Source: Nocardia sp. alder85J (GTDB lineage: Bacteria > Actinomycetota > Actinomycetes > Mycobacteriales > Mycobacteriaceae). Taken from it: DNA of 64,000 nt. Each line of letters starts with the position of its first letter. The first letter of the stretch is position 1. The notes below the pieces were generated by a model. It did no database searches and had not been told where the DNA came from. It saw only the letters and a program-made list of their open reading frames with translations. The stretch lies in assembly GCF_020176955.2 (NCBI RefSeq), contig NZ_JAIUCZ020000006.1, positions 1 to 64,000 on the forward strand, given 5' to 3'. The position numbers and the translations under genes were made by a program. Below are positions 43,050 to 51,987 of this stretch, one piece after another.

Positions 43050-44786
43050 CTAGCTCGACACCTTCTCGAGCTCGTGCACCTCGTGGGACTTGCTGCCCCA
43101 GCCCACGTGGGCCTCGGCGCGCATGCGATCCACCATGTGCGGGTAGTGCAGCTCGAACGCGGGCCGCTCGGACCGGATCCGCGGCAGCTCGTAGAAGTTG
43201 TGCCGCGGCGGCGGGCAGCTGGTGGCCCACTCCAGCGAGTTGCCGTAGCCCCACGGATCGTCCACCGTCACGACCTCGCCGTAGCGGTAGCTCTTGAACA
43301 CGTTCCAGACGAACGGCAGGGTCGAGGCGCCCAGGATGAACGCGCCGATCGTGGAGATGGTGTTCAGCGTGGTGAAACCGTCGGTCGGCAGGTAGTCGGC
43401 GTAGCGGCGGGGCATGCCCTGCGCGCCCAGCCAGTGCTGCACCAGGAAGGTGGTGTGGAAGCCGACCATGGTGGCCCAGAAGTGCCACTTGCCCAGACGC
43501 TCGTCCATCATGCGGCCGGTCATCTTCGGGAACCAGAAGTAGATGCCCGCGAAGGTGGCGAACACGATGGTGCCGAAGAGCACGTAGTGGAAGTGCGCGA
43601 CCACGAAGTAGGTGTCCGACACGTGGAAGTCCAGCGGCGGGCTCGCCAGGATGACGCCCGACAGACCACCGAAGAGGAAGGTCACCAGGAAGCCCACGGA
43701 GAACAACATCGGTGTCTCGAACGTCAGCTGGCCGCGCCACATGGTGCCGATCCAGTTGAAGAACTTCACGCCGGTCGGGACCGCGATCAGGAAGGTCATG
43801 AAGGAGAAGTACGGCAGCAGCACCGCGCCGGTGGCGTACATGTGGTGCGCCCACACCGCGATCGACAGCGCCGCGATGCCCAGGGTCGCGTAGACCAGCG
43901 TGGTGTACCCGAAGATCGGCTTGCGGCTGAAGACCGGGAAGATCTCCGAGACTATGCCGAAGAACGGCAGCGCGATGATGTACACCTCGGGATGGCCGAA
44001 GTACCAGAACAGATGCTGATACAACAGCGTGCCACCGGTGGCCGGATCGTAGATGTGGCCACCCAGGTGCCGATCGTAGGCCAGACCGAACAGCGCGGCG
44101 GTCAGCAGCGGGAAGGCCAGCAGCACCAGCACACTGGTGACCGCGATGTTCCAGGTGAAGATCGGCATCCGGAACAGCGTCATACCGGGGCAGCGCAGGC
44201 AGACCACGGTGGTGAGCATGTTCACGCCGCCGAGGATGGTGCCCAGACCGGAGACGGCCAGGCCCAGGATCCACAGGTCACCGCCGACACCCGGCGAGTG
44301 CACGATGTCCGACAGCGGGGTGTACGCGGTCCAGCCGAAGTCGGCCGCGCCGCCCGGGGTGACGAAACCGGCGGTGGCCATGGTCGCGCCGAACAGGTAC
44401 AGCCAGTAGCTGAACGCGTTCAGGCGCGGGAAGGCGACGTCGGGGGCGCCGATCTGCAACGGCAGCACGATGTTGGCGAAGCCGAACACGATCGCGGTCG
44501 CGTAGAAGAGCAGCATGATCGTGCCGTGCATGGTGAACAGCTGGTTGAACTGCTCCGGCGACAGGAACTGCAAGCCCGGCCGGGCCAGTTCGGCACGCAT
44601 GAGCAGCGCCATCAGGCCGCCGATCATGAAGAAGGACATCGCCGTCACCAGGTACATCACGCCGAGGACCTTGGGATCGGTCGTGGTGACGCACTTGTAG
44701 ATGAACGAACCCTTGGGACCCAGGCGCTGCGGATACGGCCGAGTCGCTTCCAACGTGGGGACTGGCTGAGGCTCTACAGCAGTCAC
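43050..44786 (-). CDS. ctaD: Cytochrome c oxidase subunit I (aa3 type)
   Basis: A 578-residue polytopic membrane protein with 12 helices, the catalytic subunit of the aa3 oxidase. Haem a ligand is in FTMHGTIMLLFYA. The CuB ligands and His-Tyr crosslink are in FGHPEVYI, the two histidines in VWAHHMYATG, and the haem a/a3 pair in VVAHFHYVLFG. GTG 44786 with GGAGG just upstream is the start; the open frame to 45896 is antisense to fecB. It is divergent from fecB, as in M. tuberculosis (Rv3043c/Rv3044). Confidence 0.96.
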   Translation of the reverse strand: MTAVEPQPVPTLEATRPYPQRLGPKGSFIYKCVTTTDPKVLGVMYLVTAMSFFMIGGLMALLMRAELARPGLQFLSPEQFNQLFTMHGTIMLLFYATAIVFGFANIVLPLQIGAPDVAFPRLNAFSYWLYLFGATMATAGFVTPGGAADFGWTAYTPLSDIVHSPGVGGDLWILGLAVSGLGTILGGVNMLTTVVCLRCPGMTLFRMPIFTWNIAVTSVLVLLAFPLLTAALFGLAYDRHLGGHIYDPATGGTLLYQHLFWYFGHPEVYIIALPFFGIVSEIFPVFSRKPIFGYTTLVYATLGIAALSIAVWAHHMYATGAVLLPYFSFMTFLIAVPTGVKFFNWIGTMWRGQLTFETPMLFSVGFLVTFLFGGLSGVILASPPLDFHVSDTYFVVAHFHYVLFGTIVFATFAGIYFWFPKMTGRMMDERLGKWHFWATMVGFHTTFLVQHWLGAQGMPRRYADYLPTDGFTTLNTISTIGAFILGASTLPFVWNVFKSYRYGEVVTVDDPWGYGNSLEWATSCPPPRHNFYELPRIRSERPAFELHYPHMVDRMRAEAHVGWGSKSHEVHELEKVSS

Positions 44787-44909
44787 TGATCCTCCTGACG
44801 GTCGGCTTGCGCTACGACAGATCGTAAACCGTGCTGCCGCAAGCTCCTCGCCGGGTCCTACTCTGTGTCGTAATTGGGTGTCACCCGGTGCGCGTGTACC
44901 CTCCCCCGC

Positions 44910-45971
44910 ATGCCGGTGATCGAGGTCGACTCCACCCGAAACACTCGAGCTCGCAACAGCACCCGCCGCCGGGCCGCCGCCGGCGCGCCGGCCGCCGCCG
45001 CCCTCGCGATGCTGGCGGTGCTTTCCTCCGGGGGCCTGACCGGGTGCGCCGCGGGCACCACCGATGCCGAGAGTTCCATCGTCCGGACCACCACCAACAT
45101 CGCCGGCGCGGCCGTCGTCGGCGTCGAACGCGATACCCGGCAGGCCTGCGCGCTGCCCAGCGCCCCGGACAAGCCGGGCGCCGATCCGCAGCGCATCGTG
45201 GTGCTCGACACCGCCGCCCTGGACGCGGTGTGCGCGCTCGGCCTGTGGGAGCGGGTGGTCGGAGCGGCGACGGTGACCGGCCCGTCCCCCCAGCCCGGCT
45301 ATCTCGGCACCGGCCTGGCCAAGGTGCCGAGCGTGGGCACCGTCGGCGGTGTCGATCCGGCCAAGATCGCCGGGCTGCATCCCGATCTGATCCTCGGCAG
45401 CACCGGTGACGGCGACCCGGCCGCCCTCCAGGCCGTGGCACCCACCGTATTGACCGACGGCGGCGGCTGGGCGGACCGATTCGGCGCCTTCGCGGCGGCG
45501 CTGGGCCGCGCCGGCGCGGGCGCCAAGGCACTCGACGACTACCGCACCGCGGCCCGCGAGACCGGCTGGTCGATCGCCGCCTCCTTCTCCCAGGCGTCGG
45601 TGATCCGCTTCACCGACAAGGACATTCAGGTGCAGGGCGACGACAGCTTCGCGGCCGCCGTCCTCACCGACACCGGCGTGCAACGGCCCACGGCCCAGCG
45701 CGGCCATTCGTTCACGGTGACCGGTCTGGGCACCGACGCCGAGCGCGCGAAGGTGGAGGGCGACCTCATCTATCTGATGTTCGACGGCCCCGACGGGCAG
45801 CAGCACGGCGAATCGGTCATGCACAGCAAGGACTGGAAGAAACTCGGCGCCGTGTCCGACCGCCGTGAATTCGCCGTCGACGACACCATCTGGCACGGCT
45901 CGGGCATCACCGCCGCGCGCGCGATCCTGGAGGATCTGCGGCGCACGCTGAACGGGTACGTCACCGACTGA
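44910..45971 (+). CDS. fecB: Iron-siderophore/haem-binding lipoprotein FecB-like
   Basis: A 353-residue class III periplasmic binding protein. The signal sequence ends in the lipobox LTGC (Cys46). RIVVLDTAALDAVCALG starts the first lobe, and PDLILGSTG and the GTVGGVDPAKIAGLHPD segment are typical of the family. It corresponds to Rv3044 FecB, which binds siderophore/haem cargo in mycobacteria. No permease genes are adjacent. ATG 44910 is used; a 12-codon upstream extension is unlikely. Confidence 0.88.
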   Translation: MPVIEVDSTRNTRARNSTRRRAAAGAPAAAALAMLAVLSSGGLTGCAAGTTDAESSIVRTTTNIAGAAVVGVERDTRQACALPSAPDKPGADPQRIVVLDTAALDAVCALGLWERVVGAATVTGPSPQPGYLGTGLAKVPSVGTVGGVDPAKIAGLHPDLILGSTGDGDPAALQAVAPTVLTDGGGWADRFGAFAAALGRAGAGAKALDDYRTAARETGWSIAASFSQASVIRFTDKDIQVQGDDSFAAAVLTDTGVQRPTAQRGHSFTVTGLGTDAERAKVEGDLIYLMFDGPDGQQHGESVMHSKDWKKLGAVSDRREFAVDDTIWHGSGITAARAILEDLRRTLNGYVTD

Positions 45972-46135
45972 CAGGTATCCCGATCAGCGGATGATCACCT
46001 GAATTTCGTTGGCACCAGGGCTGTTTCAGGGTGGGTCCGGGTTTACCCCGATTCCGGATTTCAGGGTGCCGCAGGCGGCGGGCCCGACCCTACGATCGAG
46101 TCGACATCACCCCCGCTGCCTGCGACGGAGACCTC

Positions 46136-48259
46136 ATGTCCGCTCCCGCCGTCCCCGACTCGACCACCCTGCCGGGCCGTCTGGCCCGAATCCCCAGCGG
46201 CCGCCGCACGAAGTGGATCGTGTTGGCGGCGTGGCTGATCGCCATCGTCGCCCTCGGCGGCTTCGCCGGGAAACTGAACGGCGCCGAGAAGAACGACAAC
46301 ATCCAATGGTTGCCCGGCGCAGCCGAATCCACCCAGGCGTACCAACTCGGCCAGCGCTTCGGCGGTTCCGACGAGGTCCCGGTGGTGTTCGTCTACGAGC
46401 GCACCTCCGGCCTCACCGACGCCGACCGCGCGGTCGCCGCCGCGGATGTCTCGCGCTTCGCCTCGGTCCCCGGCGTCTCCGCCCCCGGAATCGTCGGCCC
46501 GGTGCCCTCGAAAGACGGTCAGGCCCTGGAGGTTCTGGTCCCGATCCCGGTCGGCCACGGCGGCTGGAACACCATCGGCGCCACGGTCGGGCAGTTGAAG
46601 GACGCCGCCGGTCCCCCACCCCCGGGTCTGACGATGCTCCCGACCGGCCCCGCCGGTTACGCCGCCGAATTCTCGAAGGCGTTCAAGGGAATCGACGGCA
46701 CCCTGCTCTACGCGACCGCCGCGGTGGTGATCGTGATCCTGCTGTTCACCTACGGCCCGATGCTGTGGATCCTGCCGCTGCTCGCGGCGGGCGGCGCGCT
46801 GTCGATCGCGATGAGCGCCGTCTACGGCGCCACCGGCACGGGCCTCACGGTGACCGCGCAGAGCGCGGGCATCCTCACCATCCTGGTGTTCGGCGCCGGC
46901 ACCGACTACGCCCTGCTGCTGATCGCCCGCTACCGCGAGGAACTGCGCCGCCACGAGGACAAACACGACGCGATGGCGGTGGCCCTGCACCGGGCCGGAC
47001 CCGCGATCCTCGCCAGCGGCACCACGGTCATCATCGCCATGCTGGTTCTCCTGGTCGCCCAACTGAATTCGACCAAGGGCGTGGGTCCGGTCTGCGCGAT
47101 CGGCGTCGCCGTGGCCCTGCTGGCGATGCTGACCCTGCTCCCCGCCCTGATGGTCGTGGCGGGCCGCTGGATCTTCTGGCCCCGCCACCCCCACTTCGGC
47201 ACCGCCGACCACACCGCGACCGGAATCTGGTCCCGCGTCGGCACATTCGTGGCCGGCCGCCCCCGCACCGTCTGGATCGGCACCGGCGCGGTCCTCGTCG
47301 CACTGGCCTTCGGCATGACCGGCCTGCACGACGACGGCATCGCCAACCAGGACGCCTTCACCACGACCACCGACGCCGTCCACGGAAATCAGGCCCTGGC
47401 AAGACATTTCGATCAGGGCACCGGATCCCCGGTCATCGTGATCGCGAATTCGGCGAAGATGCAAGAAGTCTCGTCGGCCCTGGCCTCGACCCCCGGCATC
47501 GCCGCCCCCACCGCCGCGCACACCAGCGGCGACCTGATGCAGATCCAGGCCACCCTGACCGACGCCCCCGACAGCGCCGCCGCGGGCGCCACCGTCGACC
47601 GCCTGCGCGCGAACCTGCACCGCATCGACGGCGCCGACGCGAAGGTAGGCGGCGACACCGCGGTCCGCATCGACATCGAACGCGCCGCGGCCCACGACAA
47701 CCGGACGGTCGTCCCGATCGTCCTCCTGGTGGTCATGGCCATCCTGATGCTGCTGCTGCGGTCGCTGCTGGCCCCGATCCTGCTCACCCTGACGGTGGTG
47801 CTGTCCTTCTTCGCCGCCCTCGGTCTGAGCACCCTGGCCTTCCACGCCGCCGGCTTCCACGGCGCCGACGCCTCACTCCCCCTGCTGTCCTTCGTCTTCC
47901 TGGTGGCCCTCGGCATCGACTACAACATCTTCCTGATGTCCCGCGTCCACGAGGAGGCCCGCACCCACGGCACCCGCCGCGGCGCCCTCACCGGCCTGTC
48001 CGCCACCGGCGGCGTCATCACCTCCGCCGGCCTGGTCCTCGCGGGCACCTTCGCGGTCTTCGCCACCATGCCGATCGTGTCCTTCGCCGAAGTGGGCCTG
48101 GTCATCATGATCGGCGTCCTCCTGGACACCCTGATAGTCCGCTCCATCCTGGTCACCGCCCTGAGCCTCGATCTGGGCGACCGCATCTGGTGGCCGAGCC
48201 GCCTCACCCGCCGCACGGATCCCGAAGCGGAGCGGGAACCGGTGGCGGCGCTGAACTGA
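46136..48259 (+). CDS. MMPL-family RND transporter
   Basis: A 707-residue membrane transporter with two similar halves. Each half has one N-terminal helix, an extracytoplasmic domain of about 140 residues, then five helices. The proton-relay segments GAGTDYALLLIARYREE and ALGIDYNIFLMSRVHEEA are intact, with the Asp-Tyr pair in both. MMPL proteins export lipids or small hydrophobic compounds. ATG 46136 follows GGAG; the frame is open to 46031. It stands alone after fecB with no linked regulator. Substrate unknown. Confidence 0.92.
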   Translation: MSAPAVPDSTTLPGRLARIPSGRRTKWIVLAAWLIAIVALGGFAGKLNGAEKNDNIQWLPGAAESTQAYQLGQRFGGSDEVPVVFVYERTSGLTDADRAVAAADVSRFASVPGVSAPGIVGPVPSKDGQALEVLVPIPVGHGGWNTIGATVGQLKDAAGPPPPGLTMLPTGPAGYAAEFSKAFKGIDGTLLYATAAVVIVILLFTYGPMLWILPLLAAGGALSIAMSAVYGATGTGLTVTAQSAGILTILVFGAGTDYALLLIARYREELRRHEDKHDAMAVALHRAGPAILASGTTVIIAMLVLLVAQLNSTKGVGPVCAIGVAVALLAMLTLLPALMVVAGRWIFWPRHPHFGTADHTATGIWSRVGTFVAGRPRTVWIGTGAVLVALAFGMTGLHDDGIANQDAFTTTTDAVHGNQALARHFDQGTGSPVIVIANSAKMQEVSSALASTPGIAAPTAAHTSGDLMQIQATLTDAPDSAAAGATVDRLRANLHRIDGADAKVGGDTAVRIDIERAAAHDNRTVVPIVLLVVMAILMLLLRSLLAPILLTLTVVLSFFAALGLSTLAFHAAGFHGADASLPLLSFVFLVALGIDYNIFLMSRVHEEARTHGTRRGALTGLSATGGVITSAGLVLAGTFAVFATMPIVSFAEVGLVIMIGVLLDTLIVRSILVTALSLDLGDRIWWPSRLTRRTDPEAEREPVAALN

Positions 48260-48436
48260 ACTCGGAAATGCACCCGTATGGCTCCGGCGACTCCGGGGCC
48301 ATACGGGATTTCCCGACGACAGGGTGCCAAGGCCGGTGTCATTTCCACGGGACAAACGATCACTTCGAGGAAGTGCCGATCTTATCGCTACCATAGAAAC
48401 GATAAGCTCAATTGTTGTGACGCACACCACTATATG

Positions 48437-48470
48437 GCTCGTTATCATCAGAATTCTGATGATAACGAGC
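48437..48470. repeat. 34-bp perfect palindrome
   Basis: Seventeen bases, GCTCGTTATCATCAGAA, are followed directly by their exact inverse. As RNA it would fold into a 15-bp hairpin with an AATT loop. It lies in an AT-rich gap between the ends of the MMPL gene and hipA (convergent), 36 bases from the hipA stop. A smaller inverted repeat (CTTATCG / CGATAAG) lies 40 bases to the left. It could be a bidirectional terminator or a protein/recombinase site at the edge of the accessory island; no T-run follows on either strand. Confidence 0.85.
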
Positions 48471-48505
48471 GGGCTCGATCAGTCGTGACGAACGACCTCC
48501 CTCGC

Positions 48506-49762
48506 TCACGTCGCCGGTGAACGAAGCTCCTCGCGCCGCTGATTGATCATCTGTCGCAGTCGATGGGTCGACTTCTCATCGAAGCCGATGTCCGAGACAC
48601 GGCCGACATACGGCTCGGCGGCATCGACGATCCGTGCCAGACCACGCTTGACAGCGCGCTCGGCGACGCCCAGGCGGTGCGCGGCCTCGATCCACCAACG
48701 GTGCGTCAGCCTTCCGTCCCGACCGTACAGCGGCAGCGCCATGGGATCGTTCCAAGACAGATAGGGCTGCGTGGTCAGCAGATCGTAAGCCGGCGTGACC
48801 TCCCACAGCCCGTCCGGATTCTGCCTGATGGAAAGGTTCTTTCCATGGAGGTCGCCGTTGCCGATCAGGTAACTGAAGGCTGCGATCTCCAACATCCGGA
48901 CGATGGCCACCGGATACGACCCACCGCCGGCGGCCACCGCATCCGCAAGAGCTTTCATCGCTTCCTGCAAGGAGATTCGGTACTTCGCGGCCGGATACCG
49001 ACCACTGACCTGACACGCATCCTCTTGAGCCAATTTCCGGACACCCCCGCGCTCGACAACTCGGTCGAAACGATCTACGAAAAGCGCGGTGCGCCCGCGG
49101 CAGTCGGCCGCGAGCTGGTGACGTGGAACCAGGATGCCGCAGCCGGCCGCCATGTCGAGGAAGAAGTTCTCGTTCTCGACCAGAAACGGATGATCCGGCG
49201 GGTTGAGCTTCAGAATGGCCGGCCCACGGTTGGTCGCCACCGGAGTGGAAATCATCTGCGCCGATACCTTGACCTGGACACCCGGCAGTCCGGTGCGGTC
49301 GAACCCGTCGGCATCGGCGGATGTCGCCTGAGAGAAAAGGGATCCGAAGTCCGCTTCGGAGGTATTCGCGCGGTCGAACATCGGCACCGGATCGGCCGGC
49401 CGGCTGCCGGCCGGGACCACCCGCACATCGCCGATCGTATCCGTGCCTACCGCGAGCAACAGACTGAGATGATCGTCCTCGCTCGTTCGCGCCGCGGTCG
49501 TGATCGCGCTGAGGCGCAACCCTTCCGGCAGCAGTCCGGCAAAGAAGGGCGGTACCGAACCGCCGGTGGCACGATATCTACCGGCCACTTTGGGCAGCGT
49601 GAAGGCGACCGGGGGCACCGCCGCTTCGGCCAGATAGGAATCGGTGTAGGCGAATTCGACGACATCGCCCGCCCGCCGGAGGTGACCGGCCAGAACGCCG
49701 GCTTTGTAGACATCGGCCTCGTTGATGGACCGCAGTGCGCCCAGATCCGGAAAATCGGTCAC
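48506..49762 (-). CDS. hipA: HipA-family serine/threonine kinase toxin
   Basis: A 418-residue HipA kinase. The N-terminal subdomain has GVLAGHLRRAGDVVEFAYTDSYL; the activation-loop region reads LPGVQVKVSAQM; the catalytic segment is YLIGNGDLHGKNLSI and the metal-binding segment TPAYDLLTT. HipA kinases phosphorylate glutamyl-tRNA synthetase or other targets and slow growth, giving persister cells, until neutralised by HipB. ATG 49762 overlaps the hipB stop by four bases. All core kinase residues seem intact, so the toxin is likely functional. Confidence 0.92.
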   Translation of the reverse strand: MTDFPDLGALRSINEADVYKAGVLAGHLRRAGDVVEFAYTDSYLAEAAVPPVAFTLPKVAGRYRATGGSVPPFFAGLLPEGLRLSAITTAARTSEDDHLSLLLAVGTDTIGDVRVVPAGSRPADPVPMFDRANTSEADFGSLFSQATSADADGFDRTGLPGVQVKVSAQMISTPVATNRGPAILKLNPPDHPFLVENENFFLDMAAGCGILVPRHQLAADCRGRTALFVDRFDRVVERGGVRKLAQEDACQVSGRYPAAKYRISLQEAMKALADAVAAGGGSYPVAIVRMLEIAAFSYLIGNGDLHGKNLSIRQNPDGLWEVTPAYDLLTTQPYLSWNDPMALPLYGRDGRLTHRWWIEAAHRLGVAERAVKRGLARIVDAAEPYVGRVSDIGFDEKSTHRLRQMINQRREELRSPAT

Positions 49763-50079
49763 CCGCCGGCACTCCGCTTCGCACCGAGGTCAGCAGCATC
49801 GTTCGGAAGGAGCTCCGCCGCCGCCTGAGACATAGCGACCAGCGTCGACCCGAGAGCGTCCAACACGCGGAGCGTGACCTCGAGCGTAGGCGAAGCCCGG
49901 CCGGCCTCGACATTACGCACCGTGGAAACGCTCACCTCCGCCAGATCCGCGAGGTCGAGTTGCGTCAACCCGAGCATGTGCCGACGCCGCGTCACAAACT
50001 CCGCGAACTCGACCAGCGGCCCGACATCCACCCGGGTTCGCCGGCGCGGCTGGGGTCGTATCACCTGGGCTCCCTGCAT
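49759..50079 (-). CDS. hipB: HipB-family antitoxin/repressor
   Basis: A 106-residue XRE-type helix-turn-helix protein: LVEFAEFVTRRRHMLGLTQLDLADLAEVSVSTVRNVEAGRASP is the DNA-binding core (shown here only as the region of residues 20-63 with key helix LTQLDLADLAEVSVSTV). ATG 50079 is the likely start, because a perfect dyad operator lies 65 bases upstream; the open frame runs back, without a stop, into a kinase remnant. It neutralises HipA and represses the operon. The last residues overlap hipA (ATGA). Confidence 0.88.
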   Translation of the reverse strand: MQGAQVIRPQPRRRTRVDVGPLVEFAEFVTRRRHMLGLTQLDLADLAEVSVSTVRNVEAGRASPTLEVTLRVLDALGSTLVAMSQAAAELLPNDAADLGAKRSAGG

Positions 50080-51051
50080 GAACGTGCGACGTCGGGTTCC
50101 GCTGAGCCGGGCCAGACTATCACTGCCCTGGCAACTATAAGCGAGAATATTGTGACTGGCGTCACAATATTCTGCACTTATCGACATGATAATAGCGATA
50201 GCTTCGCGGCCACAAAGCTGGCGGGACCTACGACCTGCGAACGCTCGACGCCGAACCGGGGCGTGCTGTTCTGTTCGTCGACCCGGACTCAGCAGCCGTA
50301 TCTCCAGAGTCAACGGGCTGCCGTCGCTGTGCACAGCTCTCACGTCGGTGAGTACCGCCCGCATCAGATAACCACCGCTCGGCGGCATCGGGGCGCCGGG
50401 CGAGGGCAGCAGCGGAAACAGCCGCTCGTACACGGTGGCGGCATCGGCAGGTCGCTGCTCGGGATCCTCGGCCAGCAGTTCCCGCACCAACTGGTCGAGT
50501 TCGTCCGGAACCTCGGCACGGATCTCACGCGGTGGGGTCGGCACGGTGAACGCGTGGTCGTACAGCACCTTCGTGTCCACACCATCGAATACCGGCTGAC
50601 CACAGAGCATTTCGTACACAACGCAGCCGAGCGCGTACAGATCCGCGCGCGGGGTGGGCTGAGCGCCGGCACCTTGTTCCGGCGCCATGTACCGGCAGGT
50701 ACCGAGCCACACCCCGGCCTTCGTCAGCCGGGACGTACCCGGGGTCAGCAGAGCCGCGATCCCGAAGTCGATGATCTTCACCGTGCCGTCCGGGGTCACC
50801 AGGATGTTGTCCGGCTTCAGATCGCGGTGCACGACCGGCACGGCGTGGGCATACGACAACGCGGTAGCGATCTGGGCAGCGACGGCCACCACCCAGGCAA
50901 TCGACAACGGCGACTGCGGGTTCACGTATTCGCGCAACGTGGTGGCGCCTCGGTACCGGACGGCTGCTTCGGCAACCGGATCAGCCGTTCCGCAAGGGCG
51001 GGATCGGCGTGAACGGCAACGGTACTGCGCCACTACCGACGTAACGGCCAC
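50080..51051 (-). pseudogene. Truncated Ser/Thr protein kinase remnant, in frame with hipB
   Basis: From about 50950 to 50400 the minus strand codes for the C-lobe and part of the hinge of a Hanks-type kinase: TTLREYV, VVHRDLKPDNILV (catalytic loop), IIDFGIAALL (DFG), GTCRYMAPEQ (APE), RADLYALGCVVYEMLCGQPVF. The glycine loop and the VAIK lysine are missing, and nothing resembling them lies upstream in any frame. After the kinase fold about 90 unrelated residues lead, with no stop, directly into hipB. It is probably a dead fragment left by rearrangement, but a kinase-HipB fusion product is formally possible. Confidence 0.7.
50144..50173. promoter_or_regulatory. Perfect 13-bp dyad, probable HipB operator
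   Basis: AGAATATTGTGAC (50144-50156) and its exact inverse (50161-50173) are separated by TGGC. It lies 65-94 bases upstream of the hipB ATG in an AT-rich stretch, where a HipB dimer would repress the hipBA promoter. Confidence 0.7.
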
Positions 51052-51342
51052 CCTCGGGAATTCATTTGAAGTGGCGCTTGCAATTCAAACACCCCCTTCG
51101 AGCACCACCGGGTTCGATTGGCACGAGTGTAGGCCGACAGCCCATGCTCGTACCGGTCGCGTGAGATCAGTTGCCCGGACAATGAACAGCCGGTACGGTT
51201 GCGCTGCCGAGTCGGCGCGGCCATCCCCGGTCGAAGATTCCACCGGTTCGTCGACGAGCGGCCGAAGCATTCGGCACGGTAGCTCGAGTGCGTGATACTC
51301 CTCGATTCGATCGTGTAATCATCCAGGATCGGTGTTGATGCA

Positions 51343-51852
51343 GTGACGGCAAACAAAAGGCGTGAGGCACGGTATGCACATCCGGCAGCAGTCTATTCCT
51401 CGCGTATCCACACCTCGGGCTGCCCGTGGATCTACACATGGGACTGCGATCAGGCGTGGTCGGATATTCAGTGCGAAGATTCGGAAGCTGCCGACATGTT
51501 GCGAGCGCAGATAAAGCGAGCATTCGAGAAAGGAATACCGGCGACCCGCAACAACGGAGCCCCGAACGCCGACGGGTATCCCACACATCGATGCCCGGTC
51601 GGTGACCGGGTGAACGAGTTGACGGACGTGAAGTTCGACAGTTCACGACCGCTGCCGTGGGCCGGCGAGCTCTACGCCGAGTCGGATGACGGTCGCACCA
51701 TGTACCGCTTGTACTTCATCGAACGCCGAGCCGACTGGCATCAGCCGACAGACCGGATCATCGGATGCGGTATCGGCAGCAAGCCGGTCGACGAGTCCAC
51801 GGCATGGTCGAACGCCGACCAAACGCGCGACATCCACGTCGCGATGGACTGA
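51343..51852 (+). CDS. Probable toxin of a toxin-antitoxin-chaperone module (HigB/RelE-like)
   Basis: A 169-residue protein from GTG 51343. The C-terminal part (LPWAGELYAESDDGRTMYRLYFIERR, then IIGCGIGSKP) has the strand pattern of RelE/HigB mRNA interferases, in which basic and aromatic residues follow the R-x-Y-F strand. The N-terminal 100 residues do not resemble a family I know. The main support is context: an XRE antitoxin gene 135 bases downstream and then a SecB-like chaperone gene, the order higB-higA-secB known from M. tuberculosis Rv1955-Rv1957. Start and fold need testing. Confidence 0.5.
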   Translation: MTANKRREARYAHPAAVYSSRIHTSGCPWIYTWDCDQAWSDIQCEDSEAADMLRAQIKRAFEKGIPATRNNGAPNADGYPTHRCPVGDRVNELTDVKFDSSRPLPWAGELYAESDDGRTMYRLYFIERRADWHQPTDRIIGCGIGSKPVDESTAWSNADQTRDIHVAMD

Positions 51853-51916
51853 GGCGTCACGACCTGCGAAAATACGCGCTTCAGATGGCGGCGGTGGAAC
51901 TCGGCCCGATACTGTT

Positions 51917-51930
51917 TGCGTTATAACGCA
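51917..51930. promoter_or_regulatory. Perfect 14-bp palindrome upstream of the antitoxin
   Basis: TGCGTTATAACGCA lies 58 bases upstream of the antitoxin GTG. Its centre contains a TATAAC-like -10 sequence, so a bound repressor would block promoter access. It probably is the operator of the XRE antitoxin. Confidence 0.5.
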
Positions 51931-51987
51931 GATCTGCAGGCGAGCAGTCCCGCATGCTGGGGACAGCCGAGATGAAGCGAGGAGCCG

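Noticed and set aside
43074..44789. A 571-codon plus-strand open frame
   Set aside because: Antisense shadow of ctaD, whose haem- and copper-ligand motifs are unambiguous.
44787..45896. N-terminal extension of CtaD by 370 residues
   Set aside because: The extra region is antisense to fecB; GTG 44786 with a good ribosome-binding site gives the normal family length.
46009..48396. A 795-codon plus-strand open frame
   Set aside because: It overlaps the MMPL gene in another frame and codes for an Arg/Pro/His-rich sequence without domains; the MMPL frame has clear membrane helices and proton-relay motifs.
51085..51270. A 61-codon minus-strand frame between the kinase remnant and the toxin-like gene
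   Set aside because: The composition is protein-like, but there is no ribosome-binding site or recognised family, and it does not supply the missing kinase N-lobe; support is too weak to list it as a gene.
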